DNA from: Neurospora crassa OR74A
Lineage: Eukaryota > Ascomycota > Sordariomycetes > Sordariales > Sordariaceae
Reading direction: 5' to 3'
Assembly: GCF_000182925.2 (NCBI RefSeq)
Contig: NC_026504.1
Coordinates: 1,054,001-1,118,000, forward strand
DNA length: 64,000 nucleotides
Positions within the stretch are counted from its first letter, which is position 1. Each line of letters opens with the position of its first letter. Below, piece after piece: positions 46,247 to 57,645 of this stretch. A model generated the notes under the pieces. It had not been told where the DNA came from and did not search any database. It saw only the letters and a list, made by a program, of their open reading frames with translations. A program made the position numbers and the translations under genes.

Positions 46247-46296
46247 ACTCTACCTTCTAGTATGCAGTCAACATGCCATAGTACTTGTATCAGGTC

Positions 46297-47432
46297 TCAG
46301 CAGGTGCCTCCCAAGACGGCGTGATGGTAGTCGAAAGCCTTGGCCATACCATGTAAATGAGTGGCTGCCGCCAGAACGACAAACACATGGAAGATCTGAT
46401 GGGAGCTACCCCAAATGTCAAAACGACCGGGATACCGACATTCAGGCCATCGAACCTGGTGTTTGCTCTAGTCAGAACCCGGCAGTAAGGATAAAGAGAT
46501 ATAAGAGTTGAGGACTTACAGCATACAGGAGGGCGCCGAAGATATACATGGCTCCTTGAAGCATGACCCATCTGAGTCCCATGAGCTCATCTAGTTGGGT
46601 GAAGGAGGTGAAGGTCAAGGCGTGCAAGATGGGGACGACTCCGGATGCGCCGAGACCGACGAACATCATGGCACGGTAAGGGCGCCAGGCGGGAGTGCGA
46701 AAGTGTTCAAACCAGGAGATGGTGATGCACCCAAGACCCAAGAGACAGATCTGTAAGCATAGGATGTTTTGTTAACACCAGTTTGACAAGTGTATCATTC
46801 TCTTTTCAACTTACCATGCTCAGGTAAAAAGTCAACAAGGCAGGATAGCAAAAGAAGCCATAGTACATGGTTGGCACATAGCTCCCGACAATGAGAAAGA
46901 CGATTCCAGTGTAATCCAGCTTGTTTCCCCACTTGGCCACCTCGGGGCTGTGGTTGGACAGGGTATGGTACGTAGCGCTCATACCCAGGCAGCAGAAAGC
47001 GCCCAAGAAGAAACAGGTGAAGACGAGGACGTCCGACTCGGAGGCGGACGCATATCTTGGGGCAACGGCATTGTAGAGAAAGAAGCCGCCAAAGGTGAAC
47101 GAGATAGCGCCTAGGAGATGAGTCCAGATGTTGACAAACTCATTGTGCAGGTAGAAGATGGACCAGAAGGATTTCTGAAAGCTGTTGGAGGTGCGGCGGT
47201 AGCCCGAGTGGATGAAGTGGTTATCGCGGCGCCAGTGGGGGAGTTCATCCCACAGCACCAGCAGGGCGTCCTCGATCCGGTGTTCGACATCCTTGGCGCT
47301 TTCCAAAAGGGAGTCGGCGGCGGAGGAAAAGACTCTGGAGGCGGAAGCGATCGAGGCGGTCGAGGGCCGGCGACGTTCCCGGAGTGAGACGCCAGGCTGC
47401 CGAGGGTTGGAGTCCGCGTCTCCGGTTGGCAT
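46297..47432 (-). CDS. PAQR / haemolysin-III family membrane protein (Izh-like)
   Basis: Seven-helix receptor-like protein of the progestin/adiponectin receptor family; fungal members (Izh) act in zinc and lipid homeostasis and probably have ceramidase-like activity. Minus-strand exons 46,815-47,432, 46,520-46,750 and 46,297-46,455 are separated by introns of 64 bp each and give 335 residues with all junctions in phase 0. The cytoplasmic N-terminus (1-75) is Ser/Arg-rich. Family motifs are NEFVNIWTH (97-105), SATYH (152-156) and a C-terminal SHQIFHVFVVLAAATH block (301-316). The metal-binding ligands expected from the family are His156, His302 and His306. Hydrophobic helices are clear between 105 and 316. 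The mRNA leader would contain a 46-nt A tract ending 8 nt before the ATG. Confidence 0.93.
46456..46519 (-). other. Intron 2 of the PAQR gene
   Basis: On the minus strand GTAAGT donor, CTGAC branch point and ACCAG acceptor, 64 bp. Confidence 0.92.
46751..46814 (-). other. Intron 1 of the PAQR gene
   Basis: On the minus strand GTAAGT donor and TTACAG acceptor, 64 bp. It joins ...SM to ICLLGLG in frame. Confidence 0.92.
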
Positions 47433-47434
47433 AG

Positions 47435-47439
<5 letters not shown>

Positions 47440-47485
<46 letters not shown>
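47440..47485 (-). repeat. 46-nt A tract in the PAQR 5' leader
   Basis: 46 consecutive T on the plus strand, that is A(46) on the sense strand of the PAQR gene, separated from its ATG by only GGGCACT-type sequence of about 7 nt. An ATG at 47,568 opens an overlapping frame that translates the tract as poly-Lys. Confidence 0.9.
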
Positions 47486-47486
<1 letters not shown>

Positions 47487-49983
47487 TTATTCCCCTTAGA
47501 GAGTTTGCGTTTTCGCGGTATTCGTTTGGTGTTGGTGTTGTGGCTTGTTTAGAGACAGTGGTTGTCAAGTATCAAGATGTAGATTGATTAGAATCAATTT
47601 ACTAGTACAGCTATACTTGTAGACAACATTGTATGCACAACTGTCAAAGGCAGATTCCAGCTTTCTGTTGAGCTCATGGTGGTTTTGGTGGGCTGTCATG
47701 TTTTCATGATCCTCGACTGTTCTACTATCAGAGATCCGGGTGGAACCTACTTCAAAGCCCATGTGCCCCCACTGGTCCTCCGAACCGTGGTGTTACTCCA
47801 GAGGAAGCTTGGAGTAGCCACTACAAGAAACGAGGTAGGTACACTCGGCGACATACATCACTCTTCAAAGCAATGGCGTTACAAGCTTCGTATAATGGAA
47901 AAGCTGCTATCAGACTAGGTATGTAGCTAGTAATATTTTACCACTACGAATCACTTGCTTCGAAGGAAGAAGCGCTTGTTGGGAAGAGGTAGCGTTGTTT
48001 TGTGTCCGTCGTAATGCATCTTTTTGTTGGGTGAATACTTGCCGTGTCAGGAGTTGAGGCACGGTTCTCCGGAGCTGACAGCTGATTGCCGCCTGGTAAT
48101 CGCCTGGCACGATGGTGCTTGGGCGCTGTACAGTAGTGTGGAGGTAGGAACGCATATCGGGTAAATACGACTTCACTGAAAACCAACACACTCTCCGACG
48201 AAGTGAAAGAGGAAGGATCGATTCAATGGAAGCGATTGATATCTGCCCTCCTGCCTAAAATGTCCCTCATAGCATGGATGCAACTTTCATCATATGATGT
48301 CACCTTTTACGAAACCTGACCCTTTTTCCTCTCGCCAGCTCATCCTCCCGCATCGATGGTTCAGGTCCTTCGCAGCCCCTCTACCATAGACAAAAACCGC
48401 CCATTTAGCGTCAAGCGGACAACGCTCCGTCGCCGTTCCCTATCTACTCATCTAACTACCACCTGTTCAACTGCTCCTCAAATGAATGGACCAGGTGTGC
48501 CATTGGCCTCGAGCTTGTCAATGCAAGTGCATAAATCCATTCACTACCGATACATGTCACATTTCTTGCCTCGTCGCCCAAACATCTGCAGTCAGCTCAA
48601 GTGCCGACGGGAGCATGATGTTCCCCAGGTCAAGAGAGGCACAAAAAAACTAACGGAGACACGAGATGATGACCTAAACCAACCCACCATTGTGTTCCCG
48701 ACAGATTCCCATATGACATCCGAAGGGAAATGACAACCACCGACTCCGGTCATGGCCCGTCCAGATGGATAAGGTCGAGAAGACAACCCACACGGAGTAA
48801 CCTCATCTCTATTCTTGGAAACCAACCTTGTGTGTTTCTCCGTCTCGACCCTTCTTCAGTATACACCTTCGTTATCACGTTGGCCTGGTTGGTCTGCGTC
48901 TGTCCATCCCCCATATTGAGGTGGCGATCTTATGTTCGACAAGGACAAGTGTCCGAGCAAAGTTCAAGGCACCTTCATGTTTGGTTCAGAGATGCCATGC
49001 GCCCACAATTACCCAAATTACGAGAGTGCGGAAGACCTACGGATTAGGCGTTGAGACAGTCTGTGTCTACGCGACGAGAGACAGCTGAGGACTGTTCGTG
49101 AAAAGCAGACAGACAGGTCGCTGACTCTCACCACTTCACCACCTCGGCATCATCAATTTCTTACAGAGCAAAAGCGCCCCGAATGTGACGCAGTTTTCGT
49201 CTCCCAACTCCTGCGACAAATGTTACGGGCCGCCGGGGCTGTGCGCTGCAATATCTACCACCATTCATACATGAATCACGGATGGGAAGCAGCACGTCGC
49301 CCACGCCAAGTTGGGTCAGGGTGGGTGAAAACACTATGTCAGTCCTAAAATAGCCCGTCCCCTTGCTCTCATCCACATCTGCGCCTAAATCCCGACCAGA
49401 GCATATTTCGGTTGGCCACGGCCTTAAGTCGCCACTCAACCCAAAACTGCATGCGAACGTCGACTTCACGTTGTCAATGTAAGGGTCTGCATGTCCAGCT
49501 ACGAGTCCGGGCCACGGGTCAAGAGAGCTTGGGACCTTGGGTCCTTGGGTGACGATGCCGGCCGGTCGGGTAAATCAAGCGGTTTATATCACAACCAGGC
49601 CTTCAGCACCTGGGATATCATTTATCCCATATTACCTCGATATTGTCGCCACCAAACTTCTATCACCATGTCGCCGTATCGCCACCTCACCCACGTCGTA
49701 TGCTGTTCCGCCCGCAGGATCGGACGGATCTAATCCAAAATATCGATATCGAAATGCTATTAATATTACTTGGCTTCAAGCGGAGGTTAATGAAGGCGGC
49801 AAGCGTTCCTGGCATGCATCGAACGATGAGCAACCGACAATGCCATGCCTATATCAACAAGGCCAAGATCCGTACAGTACTTCGATCACGCTTAGAGTTG
49901 TTCTCTACAGACATGGGCTTTGCCCAGATTTGACGAACACCAACAACAACTAGCACCGGCAGTCCTCCCATTCCTCTGCCACC
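47486..49983. other. Intergenic, no convincing gene
   Basis: About 2.5 kb of normal composition with only short overlapping frames (the longest about 130 codons), none recognisable. It carries the divergent promoters of the PAQR gene and the secreted repeat protein. CT-rich stretches occur near 48,320-48,350 and 49,960. Confidence 0.5.
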
Positions 49984-51069
49984 ATGGTCGGATCAAGCCT
50001 CATTCTGCCACTGCTCGGCTTTGGTGTCGTCCATGCCTTGCCAGCTTCTAAGAAGGTGGAGGAGCGTCAGACCTTCGTAGGAGGTGGCTGGAGCGATTTT
50101 CCCGGTGACGGCAACGCCCCTCCAACGTGCTCCATCAACATCCCCATCTGTCAGCAAGCCCCCTGCATCTTCTTCCCCAATCCGGGTGTCATCAGACCCG
50201 GTAAAGAAAAACGACAAGTTTTGGGACCCGGCTACAGCGACTTTCATCCCGGTGATGGTGACGAGATCCCTATCTGCGAGATCTCTCTTCCCATCAGCGA
50301 ACAACCCCCGTGTATCTTCTTCCCAATTCCGGGAGAGATTACGCCAGGAAAGCGATCATTCAGCCTCCCGACGGAGTATGCCACCAATGCCAAGCAAGTG
50401 ATCCTTCAGCTTGAGAACCAGCTGGTGGCTCTTCAAAACAAGAACAACAAGACGTCTGAGGACATCGCTGATATTCGCGCCATCAATACTGCCCTTAGGT
50501 ACTTGGCGAATATCGATCAGATCTTCGCACCCCCTGGATCCGAGACTGGCTTCACTCCCGGCAAGCGGTCATTCTTCCTGCCTGGCGATTACGCGACCGA
50601 CACTAAGAAGGTTATCCTACAACTCGAGAAGCAGTTGATTTCCCTTCAGAACAAAAAGAACAAGACTGATGAAGATTTGGCCGATATCCAAGCCATCAAG
50701 TCTGCACTCAAGTATCTAGCCGGTATTGACCAGATCTCTGCACCCCCCGGAACTGAGACTGGTTTCGTCCCCGGAAAGCGTGATGCGCCCTCTGTTGGCG
50801 CTTACGCTTCAGTCTGCCCGGGGCTGGAAGGTGCCGAGATTGCTCTCGAGACTCTTTTGCACAAACCCAAGCCAACAGTGCAGGAGTACATCATCATCCA
50901 GAAGTTGACCAGCTTCCTTGCCGGATGTGGCATCGCCATCGTCAAATCTCCCGATGGCACATGGACTATCATCAAGCCCTCCGACAAGAAGCGAGGTGTT
51001 GTTACCAAAGCCGTTGCCGCTCATCAGCCTGCCGCAGACTTTGACCTTGCCGGATTGGAAAAGTCATAG
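49984..51069 (+). CDS. Secreted Kex2-processed repeat protein
   Basis: A single exon encodes 361 residues with a strong start context (GCCACC-ATGG). An N-terminal signal peptide (about 1-18, ending VVHA) and a short pro-segment to EER (28) are followed by modules separated by dibasic KR: 29-77, 78-124, 125-195, 196-266, 267-337 and a 24-residue tail. Modules 1 and 2 are homologous (SDF-PGDG, Cys-x-Ile, PCIFFP-PG-I-PGK). Modules 3 and 4 are near-identical 71-residue units with an amphipathic helix pair (VILQLE-QL-LQNK; DI-AI--AL-YLA-ID) and a constant PG-ETGF-PGKR end. Module 5 has the same length but is diverged and contains two Cys. KR after PGK is a Kex2 site, so the precursor should release five peptides or small proteins. 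No DUF3328/UstY or other RiPP tailoring gene is adjacent, so a cyclised RiPP cannot be claimed; an effector, signalling or surface role is equally possible. Confidence 0.9.
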   Translation: MVGSSLILPLLGFGVVHALPASKKVEERQTFVGGGWSDFPGDGNAPPTCSINIPICQQAPCIFFPNPGVIRPGKEKRQVLGPGYSDFHPGDGDEIPICEISLPISEQPPCIFFPIPGEITPGKRSFSLPTEYATNAKQVILQLENQLVALQNKNNKTSEDIADIRAINTALRYLANIDQIFAPPGSETGFTPGKRSFFLPGDYATDTKKVILQLEKQLISLQNKKNKTDEDLADIQAIKSALKYLAGIDQISAPPGTETGFVPGKRDAPSVGAYASVCPGLEGAEIALETLLHKPKPTVQEYIIIQKLTSFLAGCGIAIVKSPDGTWTIIKPSDKKRGVVTKAVAAHQPAADFDLAGLEKS

Positions 51070-51366
51070 AGGGATGGAGTTCGATAAGGGGTTATTGCAG
51101 AAGAGGCGTGCAACGTTGGTGCCCGCGGGAAAAGAGGTTGCCGGTGAGTCGGACGCAGTGGGCAATGGCGGAGCGCCAATAATAGGAGCGGCTCACAGCA
51201 GGTCATGGAAAGGACGGTGTGCCTGTCGGTGTTTACCGCCGATAACCTGGGTGTAGATGGAGAAGAAGACCTTGGCCATCCCTTTCTCGATGTTTCAAGG
51301 CCGGAATTTACTACTATCTGTTCCATCCTTTCTTTTCTCAAGTCGGAAAGTTCTACATGTTCCTCG

Positions 51367-51408
<42 letters not shown>

Positions 51409-52319
51409 CCTTGTTCTTGAGAGTATCACTAAAGGTTTGATTGATCTCTTACATCCTGACCCAGATCGCTGCGCCTCGAGAGCACGTGCCTCAGCCCCCG
51501 TAGACTGTCAAGATCGATCCCATTCCAAGATATCAATCTAGTCCACGACGGTAAGTCTCCGGACCCGAGATGGTCTCCAGCTGATTCCGCGTATACCCCC
51601 ATTCACCCCTTTCCCGTCATATGAACATTGAAATTTGCGTCAAGTGCCTCATCAATCCAGGAGCATTTGATGTTTATATCCACCCGTCGAATAAGTCAAA
51701 GGTTATGTGTTCCAGCAATTCACTCCACTGTCGCCATAAAAAGTCGCAACACGCGCGCTTATAGCCCATGATATATGATCTGACGGCGGTAGTCTCCGAG
51801 AATTTGAGGTCAAATTTTATACATGATAATCAATTCTGCGTTCATGCATGAAGCCATGCGATCACAGATGTACACACTCTCGTAGAAACGGAATGCTACA
51901 AATTGAGGTGCGGAAGGTCAAGTCAGTGCTATCGTCCGATGGACAGCATTGCCGCAATTCACCAGCCAACCTTACCCAGCAGCTGCTCATGACTGGGAAA
52001 AAATAATTCTCCATTGACCGGTAGGCCACATCAGATTACTCAGAGCGCCCTCCTTCGGACGCTCGGAGCATCTTGGCTAATGTATGAAGTGCCATTCCAG
52101 TTACGATGATATCCACCAGGAGAGTTGACCGTCCGCATTCGCTCCCGAGCCTTCGAGGAAGACATCGAATGGTTGACCCTGAACATTGAGTCAAGAGACC
52201 CAGCAACCTATCTGCTACCTACTCCTACACCACCACACGGTTAATCACATACACGGCTGCTTATCCTACTCAGAGATAATCGGAATCGCCAGCATTCGTT
52301 CAGGTTCGCTGCCCGCTTA
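51070..52319. other. Intergenic, no convincing gene
   Basis: Normal composition. It contains a 38-nt T run and no recognisable coding sequence. Confidence 0.55.
51371..51408. repeat. 38-nt T run
   Basis: Uninterrupted T(38) on the plus strand, about 300 bp after the stop of the secreted repeat protein, in the same strand sense as the T tract at 47.4 kb. Confidence 0.9.
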
Positions 52320-52920
52320 TAGCTACGGCTACCGCCTTTGCTAAGCTGGGTGCCGGTACCTTCCAGGTGAACTTAAACCCTGAAGCCTATACTAACAATG
52401 GTAGCGCATAGGATAGAATGTGAATCAGTCACCCGGTGGTGTGACTGCTATGTTCCCTTCCCAGACACGGACCCCCAAAGATGTCTCTTGGCCCGGTCAG
52501 GCTCGAGTCAGATGTGATATCAGCTTGATTATCATAGGAAACACTGAACCCGTAATGACGCAGTGTGCATTCTTTCATGCCGAAGACATGCGGCAGAAAT
52601 TGATGGCCTCTATTGGTATGGTTAAGCTATCATGCTACGTATCCCAAAGCATCTAACCTGACTTGTGTACTTTCATCAGAATAAGTGACGTATAATCCAT
52701 GCTACGGATACGGATCCGGACACTCGTATGAAAGACGGCATACAGACACGGTTTCCTAGCGCTGGTAGGTCGATGACTACCACCATGAATAGTTATCTGC
52801 CTTCACAGAATCGAAACTTAATCTGTCGTGATCATCAACTGCAACTCATGACTCGCCGAGGGAGCACTACTTGCCGTATGCGAACAAAGAGGAGGTTTGG
52901 CTTCGGCAGTGATCGTCTAT
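52320..52920 (+). pseudogene. Possible relic of a small secreted protein gene
   Basis: The frame before and after an apparent stop at about 52,410 reads as continuous protein: a segment with KLGAGTFQVNLNPEAYTNNG, then SPGGVTAMFPSQ, VSWPGQARVRCDIS and TQCAFFHAED. After about 52,612 a GTATGG...CATCAG interval could be an intron, followed by Tyr/Gly-rich text. The pattern of spaced Cys and beta-type blocks resembles fungal small secreted proteins, but no family name can be given. The stops and the missing start make it a pseudogene if it is real. Confidence 0.35.
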
Positions 52921-53378
52921 AGTTGTCTCACTTAGCCGACCGATTGAAGGAGTTCTGTCCTGCCCACAGCACATATATGACTTATAACATACCTCTAAGG
53001 TATGGCGCTTAAAATCGCTTGTGCCGGACGGGTGCGGTTGACTTGTCGGGCTGGATGAAAACCTGACTTTTGGTAATCATCGTGTCCCCGTAACGTTCCC
53101 GTGCCTTTCGGTGCGCCACCTCGGTCATATTTTCCTGCCTCTCTTTGTTCTTGGCTGCAGTGGCAACTGCCGAAATTCGACTGTTGGAGTGGCTGATTGA
53201 CAAGACCCAAGTCGAACAAGAGTGGCTCTACTTATGTACCCTTCGTCCTTCTTTGTCTTTGTTGGCCTGTTCCGAAAGCCATTGCCAATGGTTCGGACTC
53301 TGCCATTAAGGCGAAAGAGCCTCGTTCATCGCGTCACGCGTATTAACCAAGTCTGAGACAGATCATGATCAGCAGAAC
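52921..53378. other. Left flank of the DNA transposon
   Basis: No supported gene; two overlapping minus-strand frames of 64-74 codons (53,003-53,219) have no recognisable product. No copy of the sequence right of the transposon is seen. Confidence 0.45.
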
Positions 53379-53449
53379 CGTTCCCACACTCAATCGCCTA
53401 TACAGTCTTGGCAAGAGGTGTGTGTACGTGCACACACACACACACCGCA
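53379..53449 (+). repeat. Transposon left terminal inverted repeat
   Basis: 71 bp. TATACAG replaces TGTGCAG of the right copy, a RIP-type change. It contains a GTGTGTACGTGCACACAC near-palindrome. Confidence 0.93.
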
Positions 53450-53639
53450 CTTCTGTATTGTACAACTTCGTCAAAATTTATCATTTCACAACAATTTCTA
53501 TATTAATTTAAAGTTATTTCAATGTATAAAGTAATTACAATACTAGTAATCAATTAAATCCATCGTAATAATACCTCCCAAAATAATTTTTAATTTAAAA
53601 TCCACCGGCGTAAAACAATCCTATATTTAAAGCGGCGTA

Positions 53640-55950
53640 CTAATAATCTACTTCGACGAAGATTAAAACTAGGAAAATCCTAGCTCAATAATTCTATAAC
53701 GCGCCTTATCCCGCCCTAAAAAGAAGAACTATAAAGCTAAGTAGTTTATTAAAATTATTCTTAAGATTATTCTACTTAAGAAGAAGGCTATTCTTATTAA
53801 GACTACTATTAAAAAGACCGCCGTTACAAAGGGGAAGGCTACTATATTAAAATTAAAGCTAATTCCAATCCTAGTTCTAAAGCTACTATCGTCCCTCCTA
53901 AGCCTGTAATACCTATTAAAATTTCTAATAGTAAAGAGGATTCTAATAATAATAATAAAGTCGAATAATAATTCCCTGTCTACTTTATTCTTAAAAAGCG
54001 GACTCTTAATATTTTATTTTATCTATTGGGCGATAATAATAGCGAAATAGCCTCCCCAACTAAATTAACTACCTTAATACTATTAGTCCAACCCTACGCC
54101 GCCCGTAATCTAGTCGCTATAATACTACCGCCGCTGTATCCTAAATACCTTAATTTAATATAAGTCCAATTTAATATAGTTAGTTTATATAATTCTTATT
54201 AGCCGTATTAAATTACCTGTTATTGAAGAATGTAATTTATTTAAAGAGGTTAAGGTTAAATAAAATAACGGCAAATTCTATAAATAGTAGTTTAGAACGA
54301 TAATACTTAATAAGATCCTATATATATAGTAAAGTTATATAGAAAATATTATTAGTAATAATATAGCCGTAAAGACAAAATAATTAATTTCTTTATATAA
54401 TATTATATATATCGCTGCTATTTATAATAACCGCCGCGCCTAGGTTATTATATATAATAAGACTATTCCTAAGAAGGATTTTTATAACAAATATAATAAT
54501 ATTAAATATAAGACCGTTATAAAGTTATACCTCTACTATACTAGCTAATACTACTATTTTACTATATTATTCAAATTTTAATTAACTAACCCGCCCGCTA
54601 GTAAAATCCCTACTACCCTATCCTCCTATAGTAGTATACCCTCTACTCCTACCCCCTCTCGTAGTTTAATTAATTCTTTTATTACTTTAACCCTACGAAC
54701 GGTCGATATACCGTTATTATAAGGGTTATAGATTCTAATTGGTATTAAGAAGTTTAAGCGCGTTATAATAAATATTATATTAATAGAAGTTAAAAAGAAT
54801 TTAGAAGAAGACCGGTAGCGAAAGGAGTATACGGGGGTAAAGCTATACGGTACTGTATATTAAGAGCTAGTATAAGTATAGGCGTATAGTCTTAATTATA
54901 AGTATAAAAATTATAATAAGGCTATTAAGTATTAGATATACTATATTATAAATAGGAGTATAATTTATTATAACCTTAATATTAAAAATATAAGTAAGTA
55001 GGTACGCGCTATATCGTTGGGGAAGGCTATAATAATTAACCCGCTATTTAAATTGGTATAAAATATATTAGGTAATAAGATAGTAACCGCTTCTAGTACT
55101 AGTAATAATAGTAATAAACGTAAGGGGGGAGGTAACAATCTACCGGTTAATATTAATATTATTAATAATATTAATAGTAGTAATAGCAGTACTAATATAG
55201 AGACTATAAATAATCTACTATAAATTACGTTAAGGAAGGACGATTTTAAAGGTTTATACTAATTATACCCTCCTCCCCTATACCTACTATACCGACTATT
55301 ATACTAATACTTCCCTCCCTACTTTCAATATCCTTAAATCTAACTACTTTATACCGCCGGTAATTCTATTACTAATTCAATAATCGCTAGTAGCTATAAT
55401 TATAATATAGTAGGTATTTTCCCCCTACTAAATAAAATTGTAATTATTAATTCGTATATATTATTAGAGTATTTTACTATTGTATTTTATAAGTACCCAA
55501 TTAATTATAAGACTTTTATTATTAGGTATATTGATATTAACCCTCCTCCTATTTCTATAATGATTATAGTATTTATTTAGTTATTAGTACTGCTATTAAT
55601 TGTATTACCGTTGGTAGTAGGTAAGGAGGATAAAAGTAAGGAGATTGGAGATTCCCTAATAAAAGCCGGAGAATTATTTATATTACGTCCGCCTGTACCT
55701 TCGATTTTTAATCTTCGTTCGTTATTACTACCCTCCGCCCCGCTTAATTGGCTAACTAAAAAGATTATTACCAAGTTCTTTAAAATATTCTATAAGTATT
55801 ATTATATTGGGTTATTAATTAAAATAATATTAATATATAGAGCTCTAATTACTTTAAGGAATGAGTTTTAGAATAAGGAGGCGCCGTCCAATATACTTAC
55901 GCTTAGAGAGTAGCCGGTAAAGTAGTTTATAAAGTTAGAATTTAATTATA
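53640..55950 (+). pseudogene. Second ORF remnant of the DNA transposon
   Basis: Plus-strand frames show Lys-rich, protein-like sequence with TAA/TAG stops (clearest at 53,720-54,000 and 54,680-54,960). An 86-codon open stretch lies at 55,611-55,871. It runs opposite to the transposase. It might be an accessory DNA-binding or unrelated cargo protein; nothing was recognised. Confidence 0.4.
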
Positions 55951-56499
55951 ACTTCTATATAGTATTTAGGGACAGTATTAAAGACTTCCTTAAGACCGAA
56001 TACACAATACTAGCAATATAATTAAACTATAATAAATATACCCTTTAACCCCTATTACCGTAACTTAATTAATTAGTATATACTTTAGACCTGCGATTTA
56101 ATACTATACTTAAATATAGTATTATTAAAACTCTCGCTTCTATAGTAGGTAGTATTACTATTAGCGGTCCTAGTGAGTGATAATGATATTACAAGTCGAT
56201 TTATAGTGAAAATGGGGGGTTTTTAGTATTTTAGTATTATTATATAGATAAATACAATTTCTAATACTTTTAGTAATTCTAATATTTCTAATATTTTTAG
56301 TATTTTTAGTATATAATTCAATTTAATATATATAAACCTATCTCTCCCTTCTATATTCTCTACCGCCGCCTAAATACAATACCCGTCTCTCTATATTCAA
56401 TTAATTCGTTAATATATAATTCACTATACTCTTTATTAATATTATTAAATTAATTTATTATTAATTTTACATTTTTAAAATAATTATAGATTTATTATA

Positions 56500-57470
56500 T
56501 TCTATACCCTACATCCTACGCTAGTCGTTTAAAAAACGCAATAAAATCGTCGTTTAATATCTTGTTACTGCCCTCGTTATAATATACCCTCTTAAACTAT
56601 TATTTAAAATTGCTAAAATATATTTCGATAGGGTTAAATTCGGGAGAGTACGGTAGTAAATACTATAATAAAACCCCCTTCTAATTATATATATATTAGA
56701 ATTCGGTATAGGGGTACCAATTAATATTATTTATTACTAAAATACTATTATAATTAGGAAATGGATTTATTTTAAGGAGTAAGTATTTTACTATTTAATT
56801 CTAAACCTTAATTAAGTCTATTGCACCTCTAAATACTAATATATTAAATAGCCTATTTATTATAATAGTTAGGAGGAAGTAATACTATATACTATATATA
56901 AATTTATTTAATACTATTATAATAGCGCCGCGAGGTGCCTAACTAATACAATAAGTACTGTCCCTTCAATCTATACCAAACTCATCACAGAATACAAATA
57001 TTTCTATAATAAATAAAGAGATTTTTAATATCTATTTAATTATTAATATAAGGGATTATTATAATACTTTTATATAAAATCGCTTTTTCTTCTACTTCTC
57101 TTATCGAAGGTACCGCCGTACGGTTCCGGTCGAAACGTATATATTATACTCGTTAGCTAGAAAGGTATAAATTTCATCGAAGTATAAATCGGGTTTCAAT
57201 ATAAGGAAGTTTATAACTTTCTTTACAATATTAATTATAGTTAATAAAGTATAGGGAGTAATATAATATATACTATACCTTAAGCGCCTATATAGGAAGT
57301 TTTCTAATATTCCAAGAAGCTCGCAATAATAAAAATACTTTATTAATATCTAATAGAATATATTTATATTTCTACGCACTCCTTATACTTACACCAGCAG
57401 TCTTAGTAATATTATTAGGATATTTATTATTTACTAGTATTATTATTATTAATACCTTCTAGCGGGTATT
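56500..57470 (-). pseudogene. DDE transposase (Tc1/IS630-like), RIP-killed
   Basis: Minus-strand translation shows the plan of the fungal DDE-superfamily transposases related to Tc1/mariner and IS630. An N-terminal helix-turn-helix region ends with KPDLYFDEIYTFL and VSTGTVRRYL (57,110-57,200). The first catalytic Asp lies in FCDEFG (56,976-56,999, family VDESG). The second lies in LVINNIN at about 56,725, where family VMDNA has Asp and this copy has Asn. The third lies in LLPYSPEFNPIE (56,625-56,660). The remaining C-terminal part ends near 56,510. TAA/TAG stops interrupt it and the second Asp is lost by a G-to-A type change, so it is inactive. Confidence 0.85.
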
Positions 57471-57645
57471 AGAGTAATGTACTATATTAATAATAGTTTA
57501 AAAGATAATGTAAATATCAAAATAAATAACTGTACGACGTAGAACATTAAAATATCGACTTTTTACACTAGTTTTAGCCAGATTTCGATGTTAAACAATT
57601 AAGTTAAGTCGTATAAAGCGATATCAAATAGCCAGATTTATCAAA

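Larger units (their letters stand above)
45899..46296. other. Convergent intergenic region
   Basis: This 398-bp 3' region is shared by two converging genes. It contains a perfect hairpin and an ATCC/ATCT microsatellite. Confidence 0.7.

Noticed and set aside
47676-47918. Plus-strand 80-codon frame behind the PAQR promoter
   Set aside because: No domain, no codon-use signal and no conserved start; likely chance.
53003-53219. Two overlapping minus-strand frames of 64-74 codons
   Set aside because: One reads as plausible basic protein, but there is no domain, no intron evidence and no clear start.
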